NCBI GenBank assembly: GCA_018340805.1
Contig: JACMZG010001914.1
Coordinates: forward strand, 21,278,593 to 21,342,592
Direction: 5' to 3'
DNA length: 64,000 bases
DNA from: Microvelia longipes
Taxonomy: Eukaryota > Arthropoda > Insecta > Hemiptera > Veliidae
A model generated the notes under the pieces. That model was given only the letters and a program-made list of their open reading frames with translations. It did not search any database and was not told the origin of the DNA. Within the stretch, counting starts at the first letter, position 1, and each line of letters opens with the position of its first letter. Made by a program: the position numbers and the translations under genes. Positions 35,292 to 47,136 of the stretch are shown here, piece by piece.

Positions 35292-36045
35292 TTCTACTTT
35301 TCCTTATTTGTGAAAAAGTATTGTGTTTGAAAAAAAAATCTGATTTTTTCGGATTTATCCGTTTCAGGTGTTTTTAAGACATCCTGACTGGTTTTCACAA
35401 AGTGTATTTTATTTAGAGATTTCAAACTTTGTACAAAAATCAATTTACCGCTGTAGTTGTGTTATTCGGAAAATGATTTTTTTTTTTTTTATTATGTCAC
35501 TAACCCGCAATAATGACAGCAAAAAATTTCAAAAATTCAAAATAGACGGAAAAATGTTGTGATTGATTTGAGATTTGGCACGCATGTAACTATGTGTAAG
35601 AGAAACATATGTGCTAAGTTTTATCTCATTATCAGCATTAGTTCAATTTTTATCGAATGACTTGTGTACGTTTTTTTTAAATTGTAAAAAAAATCAGAAA
35701 ATGATCTTATTGAGTTTAAATTTGATACGAGTAAATTTGGTACCTTTACTTAATAAATAAAGACATTAAGTTTCGTTTCAATACGACAAGTATATCCATG
35801 ATTGTTGGTTCATATAAATTTAGCAGCATTAAGCATGGTCAGTGCTGTATGGGTGACCGCTAAGAATGAAACGGATGCATTTCTATCTGAGGACGAGCGA
35901 ATCGAGTCTGAAGACATGATGCAGTATAAATTTGGCGAATTGTATATTCTGAGGACGAGCGAAGCGAGTACAAAGCAGGGAGGATGAGCTTAGCGATTCC
36001 GATGCGATGAGGAAAAGTTCCGATGTTCCCCGTACCCGATTTTTT
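35292..36045 (-). repeat. F1 dispersed repeat, near full-length copy
   Basis: The minus strand reads from the 5' tip aatcgggtacggggaacatc (36045) through three related sub-repeats: ggaatcgctaagctcatcct, gtactcgcttcgctcgtcct and agactcgattcgctcgtcct. It continues with the gcggtcacccatacagcact block, cttgtcgtattgaaacgaaa and the gataaaaattgaactaatgc block, ending in the tttgcg-free tcaaacacaatactttttca end. With 10736-11530 this defines the family consensus. The small frames on both strands are not genes. Confidence 0.85.
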
Positions 36046-36229
36046 TGTATTTGGTAGTCGCATTATAAGTCCTTGTAAGCGTCAAAGTTAAAAACTGTGA
36101 TTGCTTTACATACAATTGTACATGTCAAACGATAAAAAACCCTAATGCTGAAAATTTCTGACTCTGGATTTTATTTGCCTTATCTTGGACAATATGTGTG
36201 TATCAAGTTTTAACAGCTATCCAACACGT

Positions 36230-36745
<516 letters not shown>

Positions 36746-37333
36746 TCATATTTGTCGTCTCAAAATGGCAAACATAATATGTACCTGGACTAATGTAATA
36801 TAAAATACAAGTAGAGAAACTCCTATACTAATCTGCGTGAAAAAAATCTGACCTGCGTGATCAGCTAATATCTGGCTTGAAAATAAAAAATAGCTAAAAT
36901 TGGAATAACTGCCCATAAAAACCCAACGAAAGACGTTGGGAGTTGACAAAGTCTGTTGTTTGTAAAAAAATATTTATATTTTGTACAATATTTATGATGA
37001 ATCAACAAGTGGTTATATATTCATAACAAAACCAGAAATTAATAGAAGTTTACGTAGCATTATATTTTCATAAATATATTCGTAGCGCCGAGAAAAATCA
37101 ATATTTTAATGAAAGAGATGCATATCAAACTTCAAAATACTTCGGATTGATAATGATAGGAAAGGAGTGGGGGTTTAAAACCCGTTTTGGTTTAATATTA
37201 AACTGATAGCATTACCTCTGTTATCTGTATTTTAACCTGGTATGCATTTGGACCTACAAATACTTCTAAATACACAAACTTAATTTTGTATTTGTTTATA
37301 ATACCTGTAATTTTAATCATTTGTGTCAATTTT
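36746..37333. other. Non-coding, no gene recognised
   Basis: AT-rich, no organised feature. Confidence 0.35.
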
Positions 37334-38049
37334 GAAAATAATTCTGGCGCGGTGGTCCGCATGTCGGGCGAATTTCCTTTGGATGCGTCTTTCCGTGCTT
37401 TTTACATTATATAAGTTTACAACTACTAAATAAATAATGCCGGCGCGGTGGTCCGCTGTCGGCGAATTTCATTTAGAATGCGTGTTTCCGTGCTAACAAC
37501 CCATTTCTTGCTTATGCAAGAACCATGCCCATAGCGTGGTTCCTGTTCATGCTTTAGAACCTAAGCAGTTTCTCAATTGTCAAGCACTGCTCGTAACTCA
37601 TTTTGTCTGTATTTTCCAAAGGAAATGCGCATAATTCTCCAGTTGGTTGTACAAAACTATGCCTTTTAAAATTAGAAGTACGCACTATTATTTGCACTAG
37701 TTTTAAAGCTTAGTTACTTATCTTTAAGCTTAGTCAGTTATCTTTTAAGGTTTTAGCGCATTTCCTTTGAAAATACAGACAAAATGAGTTACGAGCAGTG
37801 CTTGACAATTGAGAAACTGCTTAGGTTCTAAGCATGAACAGGAACACGCTATGGGCATGGTTCTTGCATAAGCAAGAAATGGGTTGTTTAGCACGGAAAC
37901 ACGCATTCTAAATGAAATTCGCCCGACAGCGGACCACCGCGCCGGAATTATTTATTTAGTAGTTGTAAACTTATATAATGTAAAAAGCACGGAAAGACGC
38001 ATCCAAAGGAAATTCGCCGACATGCGGACCACGCGCCAGAATTATTTTC
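37334..38049. mobile_element. 716 bp palindrome built from SINE units
   Basis: The left arm 37334-37631 and right arm 37755-38049 are near-identical reverse complements around a 123 bp loop. Each arm contains two copies of a SINE-head phrase, ggcgcggtggtccgcatgtc / gggcgaatttcctttg (left at about 37346 and 37441), separated by ttataagtttacaactact. The inner arm has aagaaccatgcccatagcgt and ctcgtaactcattttgtctg. The 73-codon frame at 37884 is not a gene. I infer a foldback made from a tRNA-related SINE, or a TIR element that captured SINE ends. Confidence 0.85.
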
Positions 38050-38312
38050 TAGTTGTAAACTTATATAAGGTAAAAAAAACGGTAAAAAATTACTGTCCCT
38101 ACTAGGATTTGAACCCAGGTACTCTGGGTTTGAGTGCTCGCATCCAAAGGAATTCGCCCGACATGCGGATCACGCGCCAGAATTATTTTCTAGTTGTAAA
38201 CTTATATTAAGTAAAAAAAAAACGATAAAAAATTATCGACCCTTCCAGGATGTGAACCCAGGTACCTTAAGTTTGAGTGGTCGTATTGACTCCGGACCAC
38301 TGCCATTCAACT
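38050..38312 (-). repeat. tRNA-related SINE, two tandem units
   Basis: On the minus strand each unit carries a head (ggtccgcatgtcgggcg or ggtccggagtcaatacg), then gcactcaaaccc / ccactcaaactt, a box B (ggttcaaatcc at 38116-38106; ggttcacatcc at 38260-38250), and a T-rich tail atttttta. The units are ~150 bp apart. The head matches the palindrome at 37334-38049, so the palindrome and these units are one family. Confidence 0.65.
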
Positions 38313-38640
38313 CAGAGGCCCAAAAAACATTGAAAACGACACCCTACTTGAAATTTAATTTTCAACGACCGTAATGTTGGTTTTCTATATTTTTTGTGGT
38401 TTTTTCGACTTTTTGGTAACTTAAAGTGGTCGTATCGTCTTCGGACCGGTTTCATTCGATTCAGCGCCCAAAATTACATAGAAAACGACACCCTACTCGA
38501 AATTTATTTTTTATCGACCTAAATTTTGGTTTTTGGTAATTTACAATGGTTTTTTCGATTTTTAGGTCACTTAGAGTGGTCGTATCGACTTCGGACCGGT
38601 TTCATTCGATTCAACGTCTCAAAAAACATAATATTGACCT
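38270..38640. repeat. Tandem repeat, ~150 bp unit, about 2.5 copies
   Basis: gagtggtcgtatcgacttcg, gaccggtttcattcgattca and aaaacgacaccctactcgaa recur with starts near 38275, 38428 and 38577. It begins inside the second SINE unit. Confidence 0.8.
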
Positions 38641-38840
38641 TTTTCGCGGCAAAAAATATTAACCTGAATTTTGCTGATTTTTTGAAATTTCGCTGACTCA
38701 GCAAACTGGGTTAATGACGTCACAAAAACCTGGTTTTCAATAGGGTTCGTGTCCTCCGAAGGTTGATTTTTGCACCAAGTTTGGTTAAAAATATTAATCC
38801 GTTCGAAAGATAGAGTGTTTACAAGAAAGTGTCTAGAAAT

Positions 38841-38912
<72 letters not shown>

Positions 38913-39062
38913 TATATATATATATATATAAAGTCTCGCGAAAATTTTTTTTTTCGTCATTAGGGACCTCTGAAACGGATTTGTGTCGTGGTCCGAGGTT
39001 CGAATTCCGCTATGACGCCTATCCCATTAGCGATTTTTTTCCCAAAGGAAATTTGCTAAAAA
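38641..39062 (+). repeat. F2 repeat with (TA)n
   Basis: Blocks gggttaatgacgtcacaaaa, a ctccgaaggttgatttttgc block, ttaatccgttcgaaagatag and gtgtttacaagaaagtgtc lead to a (TA)n tract (38844-38931). A tail with aaaggaaatttgctaaaaag follows. A box-B-like ggttcgaattcc lies at 38997-39008 in the tail. Confidence 0.6.
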
Positions 39063-39417
39063 GACTGCGTGACCTTGTACAGTGGTTTTCATCGCTCATT
39101 CTGTCCTGTTGTATGTGTGTGTATCACGCATAACTTTTGTGTTTGTGCCACGGAGTTTAATCTAAGGACGAATAAAACCAAACCTATAGGTTATTAGCGA
39201 ATTTACGCATTGATCTTAATTTATAGATTTTAGGATTTATTTCTATGTAAGTGCTTGTATAGATATCGTATAAAGTATAGTTACAAAAACCCTACTTACA
39301 ATACAACTTTCCTATTCAAAACATTTTATATTACAGCTACAACTCACTACCGCAACATATCAACAATGTTTAAAACGTTTAAAAAAAATGATAATAGCAT
39401 GGACCAACAATTACTAG
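39063..39417. other. Non-coding, no gene recognised
   Basis: No organised feature. Confidence 0.35.
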
Positions 39418-39470
39418 TATGCACCTCTCTCGCTATCGCTCTCTATTCCCTCTCTATCTCTCCTCTCTCT

Positions 39471-39529
<59 letters not shown>

Positions 39530-39560
39530 CCTTTTCACTTTGTTTCTTTCTCTCGCTCTA
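39418..39560. repeat. (TC)n microsatellite
   Basis: About 130 bp of tctctc with a few interruptions. The Ser/Leu-rich frame across it is an artefact. Confidence 0.95.
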
Positions 39561-39659
39561 TCTCCACCTATGAATTAGAATTTTATTAGTTTTAGTTTAG
39601 TCTAATAGTTAAATTTTAGATCTCAAAAAAATATTATTAATTATTATTTAATACGTACT

Positions 39660-39990
39660 ACTAGCCCCGGCTCAAGGCTTTGCCTTTTAGGGGCCTCCAT
39701 GAATATATTGTTGTTATACATGTAAAAATAATTTATAAATATTATTGGAGAAAAAAATTATTTATTTATATACGCTCAACTATAGATCTAGAGCATCGTT
39801 GTTTCACTTAAAATATATCTTTTCAGTCATAAATGGATCTACAATATTTAATTTTTCCTTTAAAATTTCGTTAAAAAAGAGGAAAGGAAAGCATTTTAAT
39901 CAGAAGAAGTGGCTTTTGGCTTCGTGGCTCTGGACGCCGCTTCGCGGCAACATTGTTGTTCTCTATTAGGTTGTCGTATTACTCGTCTTG
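39660..39990. repeat. Dispersed GC-hairpin repeat, second copy
   Basis: Starts ctagccccggctcaaggctt and ends gccgcttcgcggcaacattg followed by ttgttctctat. The end matches the end of the 22165-22295 cluster (gcttcgcggtcacattgttg). Confidence 0.5.
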
Positions 39991-40011
39991 TAGTAATAAG
40001 TAGATATATTA

Positions 40012-41275
40012 GTGAAAATCGGGTATGGGGTACCTCGGAACTTTTCCTTAACACATCGAATTCGCTAACACATTCTTGCTTCGCTTCTCCTTCAGATGTA
40101 CAAATCGTCATATTTAACTCGTCTGAGGCCTCGCTTTGCTCGTCCGTAGACGTTACATTGTTTTATTAACAGCGTGAATACATTCTTCACCAATCCAAGC
40201 ACTGACCTTGCTCGACGCTGCTTACTTTAATGATAAAAAATCATTGATATTTCATATTTAAATTATTTTTATATAAAATAAGTCTGCACTGATGTCAACA
40301 TTTATTAAAAATAAAATTAAAGCATAACTGGCTTTTAACCAACTAAAGGTCATCAGTGCCTAACAGACAAGAAATTACAAAATGGTGAAATCAAAATTCT
40401 AAAACTAAGTTAAAAATATAACGAGAAAAAAACAAAATATTAATAAATAAATAAAATGGTATAAAAAAAAGAAAAAGAAAAAACATACCGGTGAGGAGTT
40501 GAGAAGTTTTGAGTCTTTTCTTGCTGTTTTTTACCCTTAATAATACTAACCTAATCGTACTGATGACGGATTCTTTTTATTTTACCATTTTGTTTTTTCT
40601 TTTTAATTTCTTCTTTGTTAGGCACTGATGATGACCTTTAGATGGTTAAATGCCGGTTATGCTTCTATTTTATTTTAATAAATGTTTACATCAGTGGATA
40701 GACTTATATTATTACTCTGATTATGATGAAATCCTCTAAAGCTCATTTCTTGAATTATTAGTCTACTTATTTATTATGTAAAGGGATGCACTTGTACCAA
40801 ATTTTAACCTAATTAGATTTTTTGTTTTTTTAAACCTATGCAAGTCATTTGATTAAAAAAACTAATGCTGATAATTTAATGAAACTTGGCAAATATGTTG
40901 GTTTTATATTTGACTACATGCGTGCCAAATCCCAAACGATTAACTAATTTTTTCGTGTTTTATAAATTTTTTTAAATTTTTGCTGTCATTATACTGGGTT
41001 AATAACTTCATGAAAAATTATGTTCTATATACTTTAAATAGACCTAAAGATTTATTTTTATTCTAAGTTTCAACTCAATAATATACTGGAGATATGATGA
41101 TAACAGACACACACACATACAGACAGAAAATTTTGTGAAAAACCACTTAAGAGGTCTTAAAAACATCTGAAACGGATAATTCAGTTGACATCCCGGTTTG
41201 GGGTTTTTTTTTGTAAACGTTATACTTTTCTTATTATTCTTATTATTATACCTTTGGTATAAATGAGGAAAATTA
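40012..41275 (+). repeat. F1 dispersed repeat, split by a nested foldback insertion
   Basis: 40012-40272 is the F1 5' part (aatcgggtatggggtacctc, gcctcgctttgctcgtccgt). F1 resumes after 40714 and runs through acacacacatacagacagaa and gacatcccggtttggggttt to acctttggtataaatgagga. Parts of the middle (around cattgatatttcatat) are altered at the insertion. The 71- and 86-codon frames are not genes. Confidence 0.8.
40273..40714. mobile_element. Nested foldback element, arms ~115 bp
   Basis: The left arm 40273-40392 and right arm 40598-40714 pair: actgatgtcaacatttatt with aataaatgtttacatcagt; agcataactgg with ccggttatgct; aaaggtcatcagtgcctaac with gttaggcactgatgatgacc. About 440 bp, non-coding, inserted in F1 and so younger than that copy. 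Confidence 0.8.
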
Positions 41276-42307
41276 AAAAGTCAGATTATTACCTGCGACT
41301 GCGTTTAGTTTGTTTACATAGAATTGAATCACATACATAAATTGCCTGTATCACATTTAAATTAAATAAAATTTCATATAAATTTCTATTATGTTGTATT
41401 TAAACTACTACATTAAATTTCATTAAATCAAATATAAATTTTTATTATGTTTTATTTAAACTACTTATATTGAACCAATTTAAATCATTTAGTTATTTTG
41501 TGTCAGAATTATTTCTTTGATTCTGCTGTCATTACAACTTATATTTGATGACTAATAAACACATTTGAACCACTCAAAGCTTAACTTAAGATTAAAGCAA
41601 GACTTATTGATTTTTCCTCCATATCCCTTTAAATGTAAAACGTGTAAAAGGTTTCGTGGAGTCCAGTATATTTAACAAAAGAAGGATTATACGGCAGTTG
41701 GCCCTTTGCTGGCGTAAGTTAAGGGTTAGGGACACAGATGGTTCTTGAGTAGCCCTGCCTCTCTTTTTTACCCTTAATTTAGGGGCCGTGTGATGTCATT
41801 GATTCTAAGGAAAAGTTTACAGTTTGAATAATTTTAAGGTTTTTTTATATTTTTTGTTAAAACAGTCTTAAGTTTATTAAGGTTCTTGTTTACAAAGCTA
41901 ATAATTTATTAAATAAATTTTTAGGTTGGGATAAACAAATGTTTTGCATTAGCATTGCATATGTATGTAGAATAGTTTAAGTAAGTTTGTATTCGTAAGG
42001 TTTAGTACTTATTTATTTTTTGCTTGTTTTGATGGCAGCAGTTACTTTTAGTCGCTGAACAAAAAGGGCAAAAGCCATGGCTAAAAGTCGTCCTAGGGTG
42101 GGTGCATGTTTTTGGTTCAAAAAGTCTTAAATAATATAGAGCTAGATTTAAGAATTTATCGACCATGTAATGTTATATACATGAATACAGGTTCACACAG
42201 TTAACATACTTAAAAATTATTTTTAATATTTTGAAAAATTAAAAAAACTACGAAGTTATTTTTTTCTCTTCCCAGATGTCACTGCTCCATATTGTAAATA
42301 ACAAATA

Positions 42308-42308
<1 letters not shown>
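41276..42308. other. Non-coding, with one ~64 bp direct duplication
   Basis: 41360-41472 is a diverged direct repeat (tattatgttgtatttaaact, then tattatgttttatttaaact). 41690-41810 and 42020-42110 are somewhat less AT-rich but contain nothing I recognise. Confidence 0.4.
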
Positions 42309-42361
<53 letters not shown>

Positions 42362-42396
42362 ATATATTTATATATTATATATATTATATATATTAA
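42309..42396. repeat. (TA)n microsatellite
   Basis: TA run with scattered ta/tta interruptions, directly abutting the 5' tip of an F1 copy. Confidence 0.95.
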
Positions 42397-42402
42397 AATA
42401 AT

Positions 42403-43028
42403 TAATCGGGTACGGGGTACCTCGAAATTTTCCTCATTAATCGGATTCGCTTCACTCGTCCTCAGAATATATAATTAACCAAATTTATACTACAGCATGT
42501 CTTCAGTATAACTCGCTTCGCTCGTCCTCAGCTGGTAAATGCATCCGTTTTTTATTCTCAGCGATCTCCTACACATAAATATAACAATATTAATTAACAG
42601 CACATATAAATGCTACTTACTTTTTATAATCCAACAAAAATCATAGATATACTTGTCGTATTAAAACCAAACTTAGTGTGTTTATTTATTACGTAAAGGT
42701 ATGTACTTGCTCCAAGTTTCAATTCAATTAGATTGTTTCCTAACTTTTTAATATTTTTTTAAAAAACTTACACAAGTCATTTGATAAAAATTGAACTAAT
42801 GCTGATAGTGAGATGAAACTTGGCACATATGTTGGTCATATTTATAACTACAGGCGTGCTAAATCTTAATTTGATCGCATCAATTTTTCACGTTTTATGA
42901 TTTTTTGAAATTTTTGATGACCCATTATAGCGGGTTAATAACGTCTTAAAAAATATTTTCAGAATAACTCAACTACAGCGGTATGAGTTTTGTACAAAGT
43001 TTTAACTCTTAGCATATACACTAGGCTC
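42403..43028 (+). repeat. F1 dispersed repeat, 3'-truncated copy
   Basis: Starts aatcgggtacggggtacctc, has ggattcgcttcactcgtcct and aactcgcttcgctcgtcctc, then cttgtcgtattaaaaccaaa and gataaaaattgaactaatgc. It stops near gttttaactcttagcatata, so the acacac and AGGAAAAGT end are missing. Confidence 0.8.
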
Positions 43029-43325
43029 AGATCAGTGAGTCCTCACCTTTTGAAATTCACCTACCCAGAGTCAATCTTTCATCTATCTTTAATATCTAAT
43101 ATGTAATACTCATCTATCACTCTTCTTTATTCAATGGCTAGGCCTGATGATGGCCTCTTGTTATGTTAAAAGCGTTTTGCTATTAAGAAATATATTTTTG
43201 TGGAGAGACTTCTTCATATTCATATACACTTCATTAACGCTCACTTTACTTCACCACCTACCTCTTCTACCCTCCCCAACCTCATACACTTATTATTCTT
43301 TTGAAAATTCGCTAAACGGTTAAAA
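43029..43325 (+). repeat. F2 tail-like segment
   Basis: Starts gatcagtgagtcctcacctt and ends cctccccaacctcatacact, then gaaaattcgctaaacggtt. A cctgatgatggcctcttgtt phrase is embedded. The (TA)n is missing. Confidence 0.5.
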
Positions 43326-43394
43326 ATAGTCTAATTAACCAAACGCTTTGAAATTTGGTAGAGATTGCTTCCCTGTAGATTTTTAATCTAGTAT

Positions 43395-44395
43395 ATTAAG
43401 ATTAGTAAGTATTAAGTAAAGATTATTATTAAGTATATTATTAGGTATTTTAAATAATCTTTGATTTTAGTAAAATTAAAGATTATGTAGTATACCTTAT
43501 TAGATTAAGTTTAAGTAAAGATTATTATTAGGTAAAAATAATCTTTGATTTAGTTAATGAAGATTATGTTGATAAGATTAGTAAGTATTGTAAAGATTAT
43601 TATTATTAGTATAAAAAATAATCTTGATTTAGTATAATGAAAGATATGTTTATACCATAAGATTAGTAAGTATTAAGTAAAGATTAATTAGGTATAAAAA
43701 ATAATCTTTGATTTTAGTATAATGAAAGATTATGTTGTATACCATAAGATTAGGTATTATGTAAAGATTATTATTATTAGTATAAAAATAATCTTTGATT
43801 TAGTATAATGAAAGATTGTTGTATACCATAAGATAGTAAGTATTAGTAAAGATTATTATTAGTATATTAGGTTATTAATAATCTTTGATTTCAGTAAATT
43901 AAAGATATGTAGTATACCTTAAGATTAGTAAGTATAAGTAAAGATTATTATAAGTATTAGGTATATTAAATAATCTTTGATTTTAGTAAATTAAAGATTT
44001 GTAGTATCTTATTAAGATTAGTAATATTAAGTAAGATTATTATTATTAGGTATAAAAATATCTTTGATTTTAGTATAATGAAGATTATGTTGTATACATA
44101 AGATTAGTAAGTAGTAAGATTATTTTAGTATATATTAGGATTTTAGTAAAATTAAAATACCTTATTAGTAAGTATTAGTAAGATTATTATTATTAGGTAT
44201 AAATCTTTGATTTTAGTATATTGAAAGATTATGTTATATACCATAAGATTAGTAAGTATTAAGTAAAGATTATTATTAAGAATATTATTAGATATATTAA
44301 ATAATCTTTGAATTTTGTAAAATTAAAGATTATGTAGTATACCATAAGATTAGTAAGTATTAAGTAAAGATTATTATTTGGTATACATTTAATTG
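43395..44395. repeat. Satellite-like tandem array, ~10 copies of an ~85-110 bp unit
   Basis: The unit reads roughly: aagattagtaagtattaagt, aaagattattattaggtata, aataatctttgattttagta, a short taatgaaagatta phrase, tgttgtatacca. Copies differ mainly by 1-4 base deletions and a ta-rich spacer. The last copy passes into unique sequence with a 68-codon frame that is not a gene. Confidence 0.9.
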
Positions 44396-45586
44396 TTAGG
44401 ATTACTACGGGATCTTTCATTTCAGTACCAAAAAAGCGGTGATTACAGCTGAAATTAATTGTCAAAGTATCACAAAAACAATTATCAATTTTTTTCCTGG
44501 TCTATTTTATTTATCAGATGACTAGGTTATGGCGTAGTTTAATTTCATTATATAGCTGTAATTTAGATTGAAGTAAACATTTATCTGTTTAAGTTTAACA
44601 AAGCGGACTAAGTTATAATTTTATTTCAATTTAGATTCAAGAAATTTGCAATACTTTTATAGCTCCGGGTCATATCTTCACAGGGCTTTACTGCCAATGG
44701 TTTGTAACCTATAATAGTTCCGTTATATCGAGTATACGCATTAAGTTATATCCAAAGATACGGATATATTTTCGAAGTGTCCGTTAGAGGCCTCTAGGTG
44801 CCTTTCACCTCGGTAGCGCTAAGTTTTTTTTGTTGTTGCTAGCGATGTTATAAAGGATTAACATATAGTTTTATACGGATTGACCAGTAATATTATTTTT
44901 TTTTTACCTTTTGATATTTTTATTCTCCTTTTTTTTCTGTTAGGAAATTCTTTGAAATGATGAGGTCAATAACTTGGGTAAGTAAAGAGGTGAAGATAAA
45001 GATAATAAAATAGTTATGAGAAATATTGTTTTTTAATATGTTTATGTTTACTAGTTAATTATTTTTCTTTTCTAATTGGTTTTTACAATAAATATAGAGT
45101 CATTGTAAATAAAATTTATTTAGGATAAGGATATTTTTTTTAATTTTTTTTTTATTTTCAAAAATACAAAAATTAAAATAAAATTTTAAACTGCGTAAGC
45201 TTCCGCGGTTATTGTTATATAGATTTAGGTTTTCCAGGTAAACTGAAAACAGTTTTGTAGAGTATTGTGTGTTCATCCATGATGTCCTACATCCCTAAAA
45301 ATGCCTCCCACAGTGTGGAAGCGAAGCAAATTTTTCATGGAAAATTTGCTAAAAATAAAAAACTTTTGTGGAATTAATATTTCGTAGAATTTGTTTATTT
45401 AATGAGTCTACAAAAAGACACTTCAAATTATACTAATTATAATTGCTTTATATAATAATAATTTCTTTATTTTCACCAAAAAATTATAAGTACAATAATA
45501 TTTTTACAAAAGCATATTTCTTTTATGTTAATAAAAAAAGATTAACTTTAAGTTTAATTGTTTTTAACTGTTTTTCATTTGGTGAG
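44396..45586. other. Non-coding, no gene recognised
   Basis: 44640-44830 is less AT-rich but unrecognised. 45325-45355 has the gaaaatttgctaaaaat phrase seen at F2 ends. Confidence 0.35.
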
Positions 45587-45628
45587 AGCCCTCAGTAGAT
45601 GTAAAGCTCATCTAGAGCGAGGGCTCTG
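45587..45628 (-). repeat. Stem-loop in the 3' region of the LINE
   Basis: gagccctc and gagggctc pair, with an inner agtagatg/catctaga dyad. It lies ~140 bp past the LINE stop codon. 3' stem-loops are used for template recognition in some LINE clades; that role here is inference. Confidence 0.5.
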
Positions 45629-47136
45629 CTCGAGTTTTCTCCATATTTATATTTATATTTTTATAGAATTTTATTTGTCCTTTTCCTTATTATACATTAT
45701 TATCTATATATCTATATATAAATAAATTCAAGTGGTTATCAGGTTATTTTTCGAGTCAAGTAGTTAGTTAGTCTTGTGAGTTAAGAAATTGGTCCAGTAA
45801 GTAGGTTTTGATTTCTGTTTTAAATGAGTTAATATTTTCAATAGTTTGTAAAGAGTTAGGTAGTTGGTTGTAGTAAAGTGGTCCTAGGTATATTGGGTGT
45901 TTTTGTTTCTTATCAGTCTTACATAAAGGTGTTAGTACATAGTTAGTCTGTTGTGTTCTTGTCAGGTAAGTATGGTGTAGTGTTTGTTTGTTTTTCATTT
46001 TGATAATTTTTATTATAACAGCTTTTTTGAATAATTGTTCCACAGGTAATACATTAAAGTCTTTAAAATTTGTTTTGAGGAATACAACACAGGTTTTTAA
46101 GTGCTATTTTTAAAACTGCTTTTTGAGCGACTTCCGCATCTTTAAGGTAAGTGCTCGCAGCACTTCCCCAAGCTAGGATACAGTAGTTTAAAACTGATTC
46201 AGTCAGTGCGTGGTATAGCATTTTTAAGTTCGTTTATTAGCGAAGTCTCTGACCCTGATGAAAGCATACATGGTTTTTCTGACTCGTTTTACTACCTCTA
46301 TAGTATGAGCTTTCCAGTTCAAGTGATTGTCAATAACCCCTAAATATTTAATTTTGTCAACTCTTTCTATTTTATAACACTTGCAGTCTTATTAAAATGA
46401 TTTGTATTTTGTCGTGTCTGTGTCAGTAACTGCGTCGAGTAAGTACAAAGTTGTTGGTGCAGTTTTAAATTTAAGTGCATGGGAGGCTGTCCGCGTTTGT
46501 CGAGTGAGAAACAAATGTACTTAGTTTTCTTTAAGTTCATTGTCAGTAAGTTGTCTTCGAACCAAGATTTTACTTCAGCCAGACCAATAGTGGCTTTAGA
46601 AAAAACTTGATTCCAGTTAAGTCCCCTAAAGTATAATAAAGTATTGTCTACAAAAGATATTATTTCCATGTAAGTATTGCTTAAATCAAGTAAACTGTTT
46701 ACGTAAATTAGAAAAATCCATGGTGAAATCACCCTGTTGGGTTCTAAACTTAACTTGTTCAGAACTGCTAAGCAGTCCATCAAGTTTAACTATTTGTTGT
46801 CTATTTCGAAGGTAACTTTTCAACATTTGTAAACAAATGCCTCTAATACCTGCAGAATAGAGGGTTTCAATCAATTTGGCATGAGAGATTGTGTCAAATG
46901 CTTTTTTCAAATCAATAAAAACAGCTATTGATTTGATGCCAAGATCTAGATTATTCACGATTAGTTCTGTCAGTTTGTACACTGCGTCAGCAGTGCTCTT
47001 CTTCTTTATGTATCCAAACTGATTGCTAGATATTATACTGTTGACTTCGAGATGCTCTAATAATCTGTGCTTAATACATTTTTCGATTACTTTAGCCACA
47101 TTCGATAGTAGTGATATGGGTCTGTAATTTGCAGGG
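45629..47136 (-). pseudogene. Decayed LINE (non-LTR retrotransposon) reverse transcriptase, 5'-truncated
   Basis: A broken ORF2-type frame reads from about 47136 to a stop at 45768, in order: NYRPISLLSNVAKVIEK at the RT start; QFGYIKKKSTADAV (QxGF-like block); FIDLKKAFDTISH (motif A with its catalytic Asp); SYLRNRQQ; then a disrupted PQG region with a frameshift (~46720-46760); FVDNT at the place of the FADDT/YADDT motif C; LLTMNLKKTKYICF; KIKYLGVIDNHLNWKAH; LNYCILAWGSA; and a C-terminal YLGPLYYNQLP segment. At least three frame breaks are present. Motif C lost an Asp (FVDN), so the copy could not polymerise even without the frameshifts. Upstream ORF1 and endonuclease are missing, as expected for a 5'-truncated insertion. 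The layout fits the Jockey/CR1/RTE-like groups; I cannot fix the clade. Confidence 0.85.

Noticed and set aside
35802..36063. Frames on both strands over the F1 head
   Set aside because: They reappear in other F1 copies with frameshifts and stops, so they are not selected coding sequence.
38997..39008. Box-B-like ggttcgaattcc in the F2 tail
   Set aside because: No box A or tRNA stems nearby.
39255..39578. 107-codon frame with Ser-Leu run
   Set aside because: The run is a translated (TC)n microsatellite, and the part before it has no recognisable family.
43395..44395. CRISPR-like repeat/spacer appearance
   Set aside because: Units are imperfect and abut each other without unique spacers, and the genome is clearly eukaryotic.
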